A DNA stretch of 64,000 bases from Sulfurimonas sp. HSL3-7 (GCF_039645985.1 NZ_CP147919.1:2790001-2854000); one strand, 5' to 3'. Positions 53,660-63,442 are shown, numbered from the stretch's first letter. A program made the numbers and translations. Notes: generated by a model not told the origin, from the letters alone.

Positions 53660-54496
53660 TTATGCGCAAAGCTTTGCCGTATCGATATTGTAGAATCCCT
53701 TTAACATGTTGTAGAGTTCCGGGAAGTGGTGTTTCAGCGAGGCAGGGGACTCAAAAAAACGCTCGGTGACAACCGCGAAGAACTCCGCCTCGTTGCTTGC
53801 CGCATACTCGCCGAGAAGCTTGTATTTTCCCCAGCCCCGGTCTTTGAGTGCGATCGCATTGAGCGTATTGAACTCTCTGTAGAGCACATTGACCCAACCG
53901 TCATATTTCGATCTCTCTATCGGCGGCACCCCGTCGACAACGCCGTCCATCATGTCGATCTCGTGGGCGAACTCATGGATGATGACGTTGCTGTGGCGCA
54001 GATGGTAGGCCTCTTTTTTCGCCTCGTGCCAGGTGATCACGACCGTATCGTTGGCCGACTGCCCCTGGATCAGAAACTCCCCTTTGGTGTAGATGCCACC
54101 GAAGGCTTTTATCTGTTTTGTCACGACGGCGTGCGGGTAGACGATGATCGTCTTTAGGCTCTCGTAACAGCTCTCCGTCTCCTTATGCAGCAGGAGCAGG
54201 CAGGCGTAGAAGGCAATAACCACCTTCATCTCCTCCGTGACATCCGTATGGACACCGACAAACTCCTTAGTATGGATAAACAGAAGGATCGAGCGCTGCA
54301 CTCTCTTCTGGTCGGCTAAAGAGAGTCTATGATAGTAGGGTGTCTTCGAGAGGATCGTTTTGTAGTGTTCGGGGAAGGGAAGCGACTCTATCTTGTGAAG
54401 AAGCCCCTTCTTGCGCATGTCGTAAAGAAGGTAGAGGCCAAAAAGCGTCGCACCCAGGCCCCCGAACACTAGAAGAAGTGCACTTGAATAACCCAT
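53660..54496 (-). CDS. MtfA-like zinc-dependent peptidase
   Basis: A 278-residue protein with an N-terminal membrane segment (about 5-23). The gluzincin-like motif HEFAHEIDMMDG (about 150-161) gives HExxH, and a later acidic stretch includes NEAEFFAVVTERFFESP (about 240-256). MtfA of E. coli binds the repressor Mlc and is an aminopeptidase; the membrane-bound version here is a common form in Campylobacterota. The role is unknown. It overlaps nothing; two small genes lie upstream on the same strand, 2 nt away. Confidence 0.85.
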   Translation of the reverse strand: MGYSSALLLVFGGLGATLFGLYLLYDMRKKGLLHKIESLPFPEHYKTILSKTPYYHRLSLADQKRVQRSILLFIHTKEFVGVHTDVTEEMKVVIAFYACLLLLHKETESCYESLKTIIVYPHAVVTKQIKAFGGIYTKGEFLIQGQSANDTVVITWHEAKKEAYHLRHSNVIIHEFAHEIDMMDGVVDGVPPIERSKYDGWVNVLYREFNTLNAIALKDRGWGKYKLLGEYAASNEAEFFAVVTERFFESPASLKHHFPELYNMLKGFYNIDTAKLCA

Positions 54497-54498
54497 TG

Positions 54499-54711
54499 TT
54501 ACTTGATCAGCCCCAGTTCCGCCAACAGTGGCTTGATGCCGTTTGTCAACTCGATCAGCTCCTGATAAAGTGTTCCCTCAGCCTTATCTTCGAGAATCCA
54601 CTCCTCGATATGTTTGATCGTCTGTGATTTTTCGTCTTCGCTGAGAATGTCGGAGTGCACTACGGCCTCTTTTATCTTCTCCAAATGGGTGTGGTCTTTA
54701 TGTGAGCTCAT
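54499..54711 (-). CDS. Small acidic helical protein of unknown function
   Basis: A 70-residue soluble protein with three predicted helices (about 8-20, 25-40 and 45-66) and no cysteine. It has an N-terminal SSHKDHTHLEKI. It resembles DUF4404-type proteins only loosely. It lies 2 nt before the MtfA-like gene and 9 nt after another small gene, with GGAACAGCG upstream. No function is proposed. Confidence 0.65.
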   Translation of the reverse strand: MSSHKDHTHLEKIKEAVVHSDILSEDEKSQTIKHIEEWILEDKAEGTLYQELIELTNGIKPLLAELGLIK

Positions 54712-54720
54712 CGCTGTTCC

Positions 54721-54930
54721 TTAGTAGTTGTTATATTTGCCCGCAAGGACATCTTCACGAATTGTATCAAGTTTCGCTTGCAAGATATCCAGCAAGATCA
54801 TGGCCGCTTCTTTATTGTCCGCTTCGGGAACATCCCAATCGGTGATCTTCATATTCGTTTTAAAAAGAAGCTGCAGTGCTCCTTCTATCTCTTTTTGGCG
54901 ACTTTTGAGTTCCTGACGTATTGCATCCAT
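54721..54930 (-). CDS. Small conserved-looking helical protein
   Basis: A 69-residue protein starting at ATG 54930, which is 5 nt after a perfect AAGGAGG. It is acidic, with a central ITDWDVPEADNKEAAMILLDILQ (about 29-51) and the end AGKYNNY. No known family is recognised. It heads a three-gene unit with the next small gene and the MtfA-like peptidase. Confidence 0.65.
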   Translation of the reverse strand: MDAIRQELKSRQKEIEGALQLLFKTNMKITDWDVPEADNKEAAMILLDILQAKLDTIREDVLAGKYNNY

Positions 54931-55098
54931 AAAGTCCTCCTTTTCCCTCAATTATACCTCTAAAAAATAATCAAAACAAGCAAAGTTTCTCCTGACGTTC
55001 GCCAATGTCTTCGTTTTCACTGTTTAAGAGGAATGCACCGCTTTCTTTCACTTTTTATATCCGGGAAAAAACTCTTATCGCCTTAAGAGAAGTTGCCC

Positions 55099-55104
55099 TA
55101 TAAT
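55099..55104 (+). promoter_or_regulatory. -10 box for hisF
   Basis: TATAAT lies 26 nt upstream of the hisF ATG, the only strong -10 candidate in the 200-nt gap after the divergent small gene. Confidence 0.6.
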
Positions 55105-55130
55105 TTCACAACTATATAGAAAGCAGCAAT

Positions 55131-55889
55131 ATGGATTACTTCGCAAAACGTATTATTCCCTGTCTAGACGTTAAAGACGGCCGTGTTGTCAAGGGCGTGA
55201 ACTTTGTCGGCCTTAAAGATGCCGGCGATCCCGTCGAAGTGGCGAAACGCTACAACGACGAGGGAGCCGACGAGATCACCTTTTTGGACATCGGTGCCTC
55301 GCACGAAGGGCGTGACACCATCGTCGACATAGTCGAAAAAGTGGCCCAGGAGGTCTTCATCCCGCTGACCGTGGGCGGCGGGATCCGCAAACTCGAAGAC
55401 ATCTATGCCCTGCTGAACGTCGGCTGCGACAAGGTCAGCGTCAACTCCGCTGCAATCAAACGCCCCGAATTCATCAATGAGGGAGCCCAGCGTTTCGGTT
55501 CGCAATGTATCGTCGTCGCGATCGATGTGAAAAAGACGGGCGACCAGTACAACGTCTATCTCAACGGCGGCCGTGTCGATACCGGCCTCAACGCCCTTGA
55601 GTGGGCCAAAGAGGCGGTCGACCGCGGGGCAGGGGAGATCCTTCTCACCTCGATGGATGCCGACGGTACCAAAGCGGGCTTTGACATCCCGATCACCGAG
55701 CAGATCAGCAAGCTGCTCAATGTGCCTGTCATCGCCAGCGGCGGCGCTGGAACGATGGAACACATCAGAGAGGCCTTTGAGCACGGGGCCGATGCGGCGC
55801 TGGCGGCAAGCATCTTCCACTACAAAGAGATCGACATCATGGACCTCAAGCACTACCTCCATGACCACCACATCCCGGTAAGGTTATGA
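55131..55889 (+). CDS. hisF: Imidazole glycerol phosphate synthase, cyclase subunit
   Basis: A 252-residue (beta-alpha)8 barrel with [18 protein letters not shown] (about 8-25), catalytic D11 and D130-type residues in VVAIDVKK, and the phosphate-binding [12 protein letters not shown] (about 200-211). With HisH it makes IGP and AICAR in histidine synthesis. HisH is not in this window, as his genes are often scattered in Campylobacterota. Confidence 0.95.
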   Translation: MDYFAKRIIPCLDVKDGRVVKGVNFVGLKDAGDPVEVAKRYNDEGADEITFLDIGASHEGRDTIVDIVEKVAQEVFIPLTVGGGIRKLEDIYALLNVGCDKVSVNSAAIKRPEFINEGAQRFGSQCIVVAIDVKKTGDQYNVYLNGGRVDTGLNALEWAKEAVDRGAGEILLTSMDADGTKAGFDIPITEQISKLLNVPVIASGGAGTMEHIREAFEHGADAALAASIFHYKEIDIMDLKHYLHDHHIPVRL

Positions 55890-55962
55890 TGCTTTTTACA
55901 CCGCAACGAACAAACCGCACTCTTATAAGCATGTCACCTGACAATCAAACAGGAGTGTTTCT

Positions 55963-56505
55963 GTGATCATCTGCGCCGGCAACAACGAGACCTTCGAGTT
56001 CGCCACGCCGATGGGCGTCGGCCTGGTCGAAACAGCGATGAACCTGACCCGCCTCTGCCTCTTTGACAAACCCGAATTCCTGCTCTTTGTCGGAACGGCC
56101 GGCTCTTACGGCAAACACAATATCTTCGATATCATCGAGTCTAAAACGGCGGCCAATATCGAGCTGGCATTTTTGCAGAAAAAGGCCTATACGCCGCTCG
56201 ACAATGTCGTCAGTACCCAGACAGAAGGGAAAAAGGACATCATCGTCAACTCCTCCAATTACATCTCCACCGATGCGGAACTGGTCAAAAAGTTCCTGAA
56301 CTTCGGTGTCGAGATAGAGAACATGGAGTTCTTCAGTGTGCTGCGCATTGCCCAGGAGTTCGACATCCCTGCAGGCGGTGTTTTCTGTGTCACCAACTAC
56401 TGCGACGAGAATGCGCATGCGGATTTTCTGAAAAACCACGACGAGGCGAAAGAGAAGCTGACACGCCACGTGAAACAACGCATCAAAGAGCTGACTGCCA
56501 GATAA
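55963..56505 (+). CDS. MTA/SAH nucleosidase-like (PNP/UDP fold) protein
   Basis: A 180-residue protein beginning with a GTG after AGGAGTGTTTCT. It starts directly with IICAGNNETFEFATPMGVGLVETAMNLTR, i.e. it lacks part of the usual N-terminal strand, then FVGTAGSYGKHNIFDI and ENMEFFSVLRIAQEFDIPAGGVFCVTNYCD (positions about 42-57 and 112-141). Family members cleave methylthioadenosine or S-adenosylhomocysteine, or phosphorolyse purine nucleosides. It is about 50 residues shorter than MTAN, so activity is uncertain. It sits between hisF and rlmN. Confidence 0.75.
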   Translation: MIICAGNNETFEFATPMGVGLVETAMNLTRLCLFDKPEFLLFVGTAGSYGKHNIFDIIESKTAANIELAFLQKKAYTPLDNVVSTQTEGKKDIIVNSSNYISTDAELVKKFLNFGVEIENMEFFSVLRIAQEFDIPAGGVFCVTNYCDENAHADFLKNHDEAKEKLTRHVKQRIKELTAR

Positions 56506-56580
56506 AGTTCCTCAAATTTTTCAATCCCTCTGAAGTCCCTCTACGCTATTATTTCAATAATCTATTACGACGAGGCGACT

Positions 56581-57669
56581 GTGGCAGAGACAAAACCGAC
56601 CATCCTTGACTATACCAAAGAGGAACTCCAGACCCTCGTCAAACCCGCCTTCCGTGCAAAACAGATCTTCGGCTGGATCTATAACAGCTTTGTCGACAGC
56701 TTCGACGAAATGCAGAACATCCCCAAAGCCCTCCGAGAAGAGCTCAGCGAAAAATTCATCCTCAATCCGCTCAAGATCCTGCACAAAGAGGAGTCTGCCG
56801 ACGGTACCATCAAATACCTTTTCGAACTCCCTGACGGCAAGACCATCGAGACCGTATGGCTGAAGATGAAAGATGCCCAGTATGACGACGAAGGCAAACT
56901 GCTGCACGAGGCAAAGCACACCGTCTGCGTATCGACGCAGGTCGGCTGCAAGGTAGGGTGCAGCTTCTGTCTGACCGCAAAGGGGGGCTTCACCCGTGAC
57001 CTTACTCCCGGCGAGATCGTCGCACAGGTGCTTACAGTCAAAAAAGACAACCAGCACGCCTCCAACCGCCGCGTCAACATCGTCTACATGGGGATGGGTG
57101 AGCCGCTCGACAACCTCGATAGCCTGACCAAGGCGATCAAGATCTTCAAAGACGAAGACGGTCTCGCCATCTCCGGCAAGCGCCAGACCGTCTCCACCAG
57201 CGGGATCAGTACCAAGATCGACAAACTGGGCGAGGCCGACCTGGGCGTCCATATCGCCATCTCGCTGCACGCCGTCGACGACGATCTTCGCACCGAACTG
57301 ATCCCGATGAACAAAGCCTATAACATCCAGTCCATCATCGACGCAGTCAAACGTTTTCCTATTGACACCCGTAAACGGGTGATGTTCGAGTACCTGGTCA
57401 TCAAGAACAGAAACGACGACCTTCAGTCGGCCAAAAAACTGGTCAAGCTTCTCAGCGGTATTAAGGCCAAGGTCAACCTGATCTACTTCAACCCCTATCC
57501 GGGGTCAGACTACCAACGCCCAAGCCGTGAAGACATGGTTGCGTTTCAGGAGTACCTTGTCAACCACGGTCTCCTCTGTACGATACGCGACTCGAAGGGG
57601 ATCGATATCAGCGCTGCCTGCGGTCAGCTCAAAGAGACTAAAGAGAACGAGAAAAAGGAGTTGGTATGA
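56581..57669 (+). CDS. rlmN: Dual-specificity 23S rRNA/tRNA (adenine-C2)-methyltransferase RlmN
   Basis: A 362-residue radical SAM enzyme. The cluster motif CKVGCSFC (about 123-130) and the two additional catalytic cysteines (one in the C-terminal ISAACGQLK, about 346) are present. [14 protein letters not shown] and [10 protein letters not shown] (about 170-179) identify RlmN, which methylates A2503 of 23S rRNA and A37 of tRNAs. It starts with GTG. Its stop overlaps the next small gene (ATGA). Confidence 0.95.
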   Translation: MAETKPTILDYTKEELQTLVKPAFRAKQIFGWIYNSFVDSFDEMQNIPKALREELSEKFILNPLKILHKEESADGTIKYLFELPDGKTIETVWLKMKDAQYDDEGKLLHEAKHTVCVSTQVGCKVGCSFCLTAKGGFTRDLTPGEIVAQVLTVKKDNQHASNRRVNIVYMGMGEPLDNLDSLTKAIKIFKDEDGLAISGKRQTVSTSGISTKIDKLGEADLGVHIAISLHAVDDDLRTELIPMNKAYNIQSIIDAVKRFPIDTRKRVMFEYLVIKNRNDDLQSAKKLVKLLSGIKAKVNLIYFNPYPGSDYQRPSREDMVAFQEYLVNHGLLCTIRDSKGIDISAACGQLKETKENEKKELV

Positions 57670-57764
57670 CCATGCTCGATATTACAGAGATAGGTTTTCT
57701 GATCGTCATTGTTGTTGTCGGTGTCGTAGGCATGATCTACGTCATCAAAAATGACAACGGCTAA
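57666..57764 (+). CDS. 32-residue single-pass membrane protein
   Basis: A short frame beginning at the ATGA of the rlmN stop. It encodes 32 residues with one strongly hydrophobic helix ([17 protein letters not shown], about 11-27) and a KNDNG end. Start-stop coupling and clean hydrophobicity suggest it is real. It resembles other small membrane proteins that regulate larger partners, but the partner is not evident. Confidence 0.5.
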   Translation: MTMLDITEIGFLIVIVVVGVVGMIYVIKNDNG

Positions 57765-57904
57765 AAGCACGCCTTCCAATCCTAAAATAGTGCATTACTG
57801 CAGAGTAGGAAAGGGCGATCACACTGCCGCTTTCTCCCGGCATTAAACAAACGGTTATGCTCTCTTGGTTACAATTATCTAAAACATATTGAGGAAAATC
57901 TATC

Positions 57905-58153
57905 ATGGCAGCAGTAAGAAAAACCAACTCGGAACGTATTTTACGTATTCACCAACTTTGCGAAGAACATTTTGGTTCCGTACGTTTCGTCGGCGTCAAA
58001 TACCACACGAAGATCGGATGGGTCGCAAAAGTACAGTTTGAAGATGACGTTGACTTCGGCAACCTCACTGCCGACGGTAAAGACGCGACCGATGCACTGC
58101 GCAAACTGAAAAACCGTGTTAAAAAGATCATTAAACGTTATAACGTAGTATAA
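57905..58153 (+). CDS. Small basic protein of unknown function
   Basis: An 82-residue protein with a basic C-terminus (LRKLKNRVKKIIKRYNVV) and an N-terminal RILRIHQLCEEHFG. The middle has alternating beta-like residues (SVRFVGVKYHTKIGWVAKVQF). I do not recognise the family; a small alpha/beta fold is plausible. GAGGAAAATCTATC precedes the ATG. It stands alone, divergent in spacing from the ATP-grasp gene that follows on the other strand. Confidence 0.65.
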   Translation: MAAVRKTNSERILRIHQLCEEHFGSVRFVGVKYHTKIGWVAKVQFEDDVDFGNLTADGKDATDALRKLKNRVKKIIKRYNVV

Positions 58154-58282
58154 ATACTTTTTTATCAATAGGCTTTTGTATATCAACCCTTCATACTGGC
58201 AAGTTTAATTACTATTTCAAAGACAACTTGTATCAATAAACATCTGTTCGCAAAAGCCTAGGGTAAAACACAAGACAATTCA

Positions 58283-59500
58283 TTACAAGTCAAAAGTATC
58301 AACCCCTTTTATTTCTACTTGTATATGTGCGTTCATGTGGTCCATTTTTTCAATCATTTCTTGTTCGCTGCGAAATTTCATGATAAATATACCTAAAGTA
58401 CAATCAGAACCTCTAAATTGTTTCACTTTGTCGCCTTTTTTTATATATATTGACTCTTGGATAATATTTTTTCTGATTTCATCGCTAAAACAAATATCTT
58501 TGACTATACCATCCTGCAATGCATGTAAAACATAATAGGCATAAAAACCTTCCGGCTTTTTCATCTTCAAGGAGGAAATATCCTTGCCCAATGCGGCATC
58601 GACAGTATATTTGACCATGTTAACCCCTGTTGCATGATAGACAAGTTCCGGAATCAGATTCCCTCCATTTCTGGCACCCGCCTCAATAATAGTAATATTA
58701 TTATTCTGATCAAATTGGAATTCGTGATTAATTGCACCTGTTTTCATCTTTAATAGAGTCATTAGTCTTTGTAGTTCCTTATGGAATTTGTCCAAAAAAG
58801 GCTTTTCGTAAACGGATGGCAGACTCCCTCCTACCGGAACCATGGGATTACAGTTTTTGTCAAAATGCGTGTTTGTATAACTTGCAAATACCACCTTGCC
58901 GTCAACTAAAAAACTGTCGCCCCCGATCTGATAACCACTTTTTACAAAGAACTCTTCGACAATGACTTTTTTTTCCTTAGAATATTTCATCGCATATTCA
59001 AATGCCGACTTTAATTCGTCCTTTGCTTTGATTTGAGTAACACCTTTGCTGCCTGAAGAGTCAACAGGTTTTACTATAACAGGCAGTGCAACGAAATCAA
59101 GCCACTCTTTTGCCTCGGTATAACCATAAAATGCCTTTGATTCGGGAACACAAAAATTGTGTTCTTTGAGAAAATTTTTGAATAGATCTTTACGGGAAAG
59201 AATCAATACAGAAGAATATGGGTTGGAAGGAAGCCCAAGATAATTGGCAACATAGGCTTGCGTTGGCGCTGCTGGGTCAGAAGCGTAAGCAACGATACCG
59301 TCTATATTCAATCTTTTTGCAAGCGCCAAAACAGCCTCTTTGTCCGTAGTGCTAATATCATGGTATTCATTTGCAAGTTTATGGCCTGGATTTTCCGGTA
59401 AATAATCGCAGGTAATGACATAATGGCCTTGCTCTTTTGCATATATAATAGGTGCGATCTGAGACTGTGATGCTCCAAGAAATAAAATACGCTTCTGCAT
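58283..59500 (-). CDS. ATP-grasp ligase (CarB/PurK-like)
   Basis: A 405-residue ATP-grasp enzyme. An N-terminal pre-grasp domain (about 1-95) starts with RILFLGASQSQIAPI. The central fold has ALPVIVKPVDSSGSKGVT (about 138-155) as the ATP-binding loop and EFQFDQNNNITIIEAGARNGGNLIPEL (about 259-285) with the metal ligands. Such ligases join an acid to an amine or amino acid; the substrate is unknown and relatives are common in surface glycan or natural-product clusters. The gene is AT-richer than its neighbours and stands alone, which suggests acquisition by transfer. Confidence 0.82.
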   Translation of the reverse strand: MQKRILFLGASQSQIAPIIYAKEQGHYVITCDYLPENPGHKLANEYHDISTTDKEAVLALAKRLNIDGIVAYASDPAAPTQAYVANYLGLPSNPYSSVLILSRKDLFKNFLKEHNFCVPESKAFYGYTEAKEWLDFVALPVIVKPVDSSGSKGVTQIKAKDELKSAFEYAMKYSKEKKVIVEEFFVKSGYQIGGDSFLVDGKVVFASYTNTHFDKNCNPMVPVGGSLPSVYEKPFLDKFHKELQRLMTLLKMKTGAINHEFQFDQNNNITIIEAGARNGGNLIPELVYHATGVNMVKYTVDAALGKDISSLKMKKPEGFYAYYVLHALQDGIVKDICFSDEIRKNIIQESIYIKKGDKVKQFRGSDCTLGIFIMKFRSEQEMIEKMDHMNAHIQVEIKGVDTFDL

Positions 59501-60652
59501 TAATATGCCTTTTAATCATTGCTATGATTAATTACCTAATGACTTTGTCCTGGGAGGAGTGTCAAAGATAGAAGAACCCTTATTGGCAACCGTCTTATTT
59601 AGATCAATATCTGTATTCGCACACAGACTCCGCCAGAAATCTACACTTGCATCATTAACAAAAAGCCTAAAAGTATATTCTCTTCAGTGTAGTTTTATTA
59701 GCCAGTACATGCTGCTATAGGAAAACTGATTGTATATCACAAACGATATCAAATATGCTGCAAAAAGGATATTAAAAAATCCAATCGAATATATATTTCA
59801 GTTTTAAATGCGATTCTTGTCGTGTCAACTAAAATACCATCACGTACAACTCAGTCATTATCGGCGGATGATTTAACAACATCATTGGATAACTATCCCG
59901 TTAAATCAATGCAGTGCAAAAATAAGTTGATATGGAAGATGGGTAAAAAAAGAGAGAAAACGGCCAACACACCAGGGAGACCGTTTATGGCCACAATCTT
60001 AACACACTATTCTTATAGACCACTGACATCAAAATCATATAATCTTTAATGACACTCATTATTAAGTCTTGGCTACATAGATAATATATTTTTATTATCA
60101 AACTCCGTTTACAGAAATTCATTATATTTTTCTTAAAAATAGAGCCACTATATTTCGTCATGAAGGCATTAAAATAGATTTTTAATACTACGGGTCATCT
60201 AAAGAAAAAAAACGCTCAAAACCGCTTATTTTCACACGGTGCATAAGATGTGAATAAGAGAGGCCATTTTTAGTAATTTTTTGCTTTTTTTACGGTATTT
60301 CAGATTACTTTTATATTAATAAATACTTAATTTGAAAATTTACACCCATCTTTTTTAAGGCCCGTAAAACAGGGTTTTCTAAACCATATTCATAATAATT
60401 ATCTATATGTAGCAGATCTGAAACAGCCTTCTAAAAAGTTTTTCACATTTCCCAGAGTTTGCAGCGTCTTTCCGGCTGAAAATATCACTTTTTTCCCATT
60501 TTTATGCCACTCCTATTCTATTCACTGTATCGCTTTTAACAAGATATATTTTGCTTGACTTGATGGCACTTCAGTAATCCAAATATGACCCTCGTGTAAC
60601 CTCCAGGCAATATTAAATATCTAAACTGCTTTACTTTCTATCGGAGAAAACT
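59501..60652. other. AT-rich gene-free stretch
   Basis: About 1.15 kb without a coding frame I can support. The largest frame (59822-60049, 75 codons) lacks a ribosome binding site and has no recognisable motif. The composition is clearly more AT-rich than the surrounding genes, with runs of A and T. It probably represents decayed or recently inserted DNA next to two accessory genes. No insertion-sequence ends, tRNA or attachment site were seen. Confidence 0.6.
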
Positions 60653-62386
60653 ATGTTTAGCATTGAAGAGATTTTACAAAGCGAGCATCCCAAAATTTTT
60701 ACTTATCCAAAGCTGATAACCAAACCGGGCATCTCATTTTTGCAACTGCTTTTTCATGAACAGCATATCAATGATTTTTTGCAGAACCATCCTCAGAGTG
60801 GTATCGATTTTATCAATAATGTTTTGGAACACTTGGAGATATCCTATAAAACAGATAACAAAGAGATTCTCAATGTCCCCTCTATCGGTAAATGTATTAT
60901 TGTCGCCAATCATCCTCTCGGCGCACTTGATGCTTTGGTCTTAATACAGATGCTCATATCTGTCCGCCAGGAGAAAAAGATCAAGATCGTAGCCAATGCC
61001 ATGCTATCACACATAGTACAATTAGAAGAGCTTCTCATTCCTGTTGATAATATAAGCGGGAAACTGACAAAAGAGAGTCTGCATGCTATCGAAAACGCTT
61101 TGCAGAATGAAGAACTGGTCATCTTCTTTCCGGCAGGAGAGGTCTCTCGTGCCAATATTAACGGCATATCGGATGGCAAATGGAAAAAAGGGTTTTTGAA
61201 GTTTGCCAAACGTACCCAGTCTCCTATACTGCCTATACATATTCATGCACGCAACAGTTTGACCTTTTATACCGCATCATTGATCTACAAACCATTCGGC
61301 GCAGCACTGTTGGCCCACGAGATGTTCAAATCAAAAAAAAGCGTCTTTGAATTTACTATCGGTGAACTTGTAGCACCGCAAACCGTCTTCAGCATGAATC
61401 TCCCTCTGAAACAACATGCAAAACTGTTCCGAAAGCATCTTTACAAAATTGCCAAAGGCAAAAAGGGATTTTACAAGACCGAACAGTGCATAGCGCATCC
61501 CGAGTCTCGCCAGCTCATCAAACAGGAGCTAAGCAGTGCTGAGCATCTCGGCACTACCACAGACAATAAGCTCATCTATCTTGTCGAGTACCGTGAGGCT
61601 CCAACGCTTATGAATGAAATAGGGCGTCTGCGCGAATACAGTTTTCGAAAAGTAGGCGAGGGTACCGGTCGCCACAAAGACCTTGACAGATACGATGAGT
61701 ACTACCAGCACCTGGTGCTGTGGGATGACCAGGCGTTGGAAGTCGTCGGCGCTTATCGTCTTGGAGAATGCAACTGGATCCTCTCGTGGTCAGGAAAAGA
61801 GGGGCTTTATCTCAATGAACTCTGCAGTATGGATGAACAGCATGACCAGTATCTCTTAGAAGCTGTAGAACTGGGACGAAGTTTTGTCCAGCCCCGCTAC
61901 TGGGGAACGCGCGCACTTGACTATCTTTGGCAGGGTATCGGTGCCTATTTGAAACATAATCCACAGATACGCTATCTTATGGGGCCGGTAAGCATCAGTG
62001 CTTCTTACCCAGCCAGTGCCAGAGATGCTATCGTCTATTTTTACAGCCGCTATTTTGCTCCGATGCAAAAAACGCTTACCGCCCGCTCTCCCTATCGGCT
62101 CTCCAATATAACCAACAAAGAGTTTGACGAACTTTTTGACGACAATGACTATAAAACAGCCTTTGTCCAACTGAAAAACTACCTTGCCGCTTTTGATGTA
62201 AACGTACCGACACTGTTCAAACAGTATTCAGAACTATGCGAAGAGGGCGGTGTCACCTTTTTTGATTTTGGTATAGACAGTGATTTTAATGATTGCGTAG
62301 ATGGTTACATTCTTGTAGACCGGCAGCTGATGAAAGCATCAAAACAGAAACGCTATATCCGTAGCGATACACTGAACGGTGGCTGA
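60653..62386 (+). CDS. olsF: OlsF-like bifunctional acyltransferase (ornithine/amino lipid synthesis)
   Basis: A 577-residue fusion. The N-terminal part (about 40-270) is a PlsC-like acyltransferase with ANHPLGALDALVLIQML (about 87-103) and FFPAGEVSR (about 161-169). The C-terminal part (about 305-490) is a hemolysin/OlsB-type GNAT domain with LREYSFRKVGEGTGRHKDLDRYDEYYQHLVLWDD (about 325-358). This order and length match OlsF, which first N-acylates ornithine with the C-terminal domain and then adds a second acyl chain with the N-terminal domain. CGGAGAAAACT precedes the ATG. Ornithine lipids often replace phospholipids under phosphate limitation. Confidence 0.8.
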   Translation: MFSIEEILQSEHPKIFTYPKLITKPGISFLQLLFHEQHINDFLQNHPQSGIDFINNVLEHLEISYKTDNKEILNVPSIGKCIIVANHPLGALDALVLIQMLISVRQEKKIKIVANAMLSHIVQLEELLIPVDNISGKLTKESLHAIENALQNEELVIFFPAGEVSRANINGISDGKWKKGFLKFAKRTQSPILPIHIHARNSLTFYTASLIYKPFGAALLAHEMFKSKKSVFEFTIGELVAPQTVFSMNLPLKQHAKLFRKHLYKIAKGKKGFYKTEQCIAHPESRQLIKQELSSAEHLGTTTDNKLIYLVEYREAPTLMNEIGRLREYSFRKVGEGTGRHKDLDRYDEYYQHLVLWDDQALEVVGAYRLGECNWILSWSGKEGLYLNELCSMDEQHDQYLLEAVELGRSFVQPRYWGTRALDYLWQGIGAYLKHNPQIRYLMGPVSISASYPASARDAIVYFYSRYFAPMQKTLTARSPYRLSNITNKEFDELFDDNDYKTAFVQLKNYLAAFDVNVPTLFKQYSELCEEGGVTFFDFGIDSDFNDCVDGYILVDRQLMKASKQKRYIRSDTLNGG

Positions 62387-62439
62387 ATCGATCCATATAT
62401 TTTGCAGATCTCATTACTGTTTCATAGAGGAAATAATAT

Positions 62440-62463
62440 TTATTGTTTCACGTGAAACAATAA
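62440..62463. other. parS site 1 (within a 24-bp palindrome)
   Basis: TGTTTCACGTGAAACA at 62444-62459 matches the parS consensus exactly and is extended to a 24-bp perfect palindrome (62440-62463). It is intergenic. ParB/Spo0J binds such sites and, with ParA/Soj, organises and segregates the origin region. The adjacent A-run is coincidental to the palindrome, which has no loop and so is not a typical terminator. Confidence 0.93.
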
Positions 62464-62530
62464 AAAAGGCTGACTTAACAGAACCGAGTATGGAGCTGCC
62501 GCTTCCTGTAAAATATTCTCATTTCTATTG

Positions 62531-63442
62531 CTATGTGGTCATAGCTTCGTAGCACTCTTTTAAGAAATCGGTCTTGGATTTCACTACATAATCGTTGCCG
62601 CCATAACTGAACTCCAACTGTGATGCGTGAAGCAAAAGACGTTTCGCTCCTCCCAATTTAATTCGCTCACTGCTGTCGATATCTCTATCTAGAAAACGGA
62701 CGATATCCGATTCGCTTTGCCCGTATATCGGGTCACCAACGATCGGATGTTTCACGTGAAACAAATGCACCCTTATTTGATGCTGCCGTCCGGTCAAGGG
62801 CTTTGCTTCGACCAGTGTCATATCAAGCTCGGGAAAATATTGGATTGGCGTGATCAGGGTTTCAGAATATTTGCCTTCGGGATGGACACGGACAACCATG
62901 CGCACGATCGCGCTCTCATCTTCTCTGCGAAGCAGGGGTTCTTTGATGTCCATAATCTCTTTGACTTCACCATGGACCAGTGCCAGATATCGTTTCTGCA
63001 TTTTACGCTCTTCAAACATCATCTTGAGTGTGCGTTCGCTCTTTTTATTGTTAGCACTTAACACAAGCCCGCTCGTCTCCTGGTCTATGCGGTGAGTAAT
63101 GTTTGCATCCCTGCCGAAGTGGTGTTTGATCTCATCGATGAGCGAGTAGGGCGTATGACGGTTTTGCGGATGAATTAAAACACCGGACGGTTTGTCAAAA
63201 AGAGCGAAATCGTTAGTAACAAAGATGGGTACCAATCCTCTTGTCTGAGGCTCGAAATCTATCAGCTCAACTTTTCCCTCGAGCTGGAAAGAGTCTTTCA
63301 TCACATATTCGCCGTTACAAAGGAGACGTCCTTTTGAAATCATACGCTGTGCAACTTTATGTGTCATGCCTAATTCACGGATGAGAAAAAGAAAAGCCGG
63401 CGTCTTCTTTTCAACACTGAATTGCTTGATGATAAATGGCAT
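62531..63442 (-). CDS. RluA-family 23S/tRNA pseudouridine synthase
   Basis: A 303-residue enzyme with an N-terminal S4-like RNA-binding domain (about 20-75, MTHKVAQRMISKGRLLCNGEYV) and the RluA catalytic motif THRIDQETSGLVL (about 115-127), Asp about 119. GRQHQIRVHLFHVKHPIVGDPIYG (about 219-242) is the conserved C-terminal stretch. The unusual FHVKHP replaces the common LGHP. In DNA this stretch contains a perfect parS site. The target uridine cannot be read from sequence. It is divergent from purB. Confidence 0.9.
   Translation of the reverse strand: MPFIIKQFSVEKKTPAFLFLIRELGMTHKVAQRMISKGRLLCNGEYVMKDSFQLEGKVELIDFEPQTRGLVPIFVTNDFALFDKPSGVLIHPQNRHTPYSLIDEIKHHFGRDANITHRIDQETSGLVLSANNKKSERTLKMMFEERKMQKRYLALVHGEVKEIMDIKEPLLRREDESAIVRMVVRVHPEGKYSETLITPIQYFPELDMTLVEAKPLTGRQHQIRVHLFHVKHPIVGDPIYGQSESDIVRFLDRDIDSSERIKLGGAKRLLLHASQLEFSYGGNDYVVKSKTDFLKECYEAMTT
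62748..62763. other. parS site 2, inside the rluA-family gene
   Basis: TGTTTCACGTGAAACA again, an exact parS consensus, 304 bp from site 1. It lies inside the rluA-type coding region and encodes LFHVKH on the minus strand, where most relatives have LGHP. The reading frame appears to have been shaped to hold the site. Confidence 0.92.

Noticed and set aside
59822-60049. 75-codon frame in the AT-rich gap
   Set aside because: No ribosome binding site, no hydrophobic or motif pattern, and composition unlike coding DNA here.
62440-62470. Palindrome followed by an A-run as a terminator of olsF
   Set aside because: The palindrome has no loop, matches parS exactly and occurs again in a coding region, so a centromere site is the better reading.
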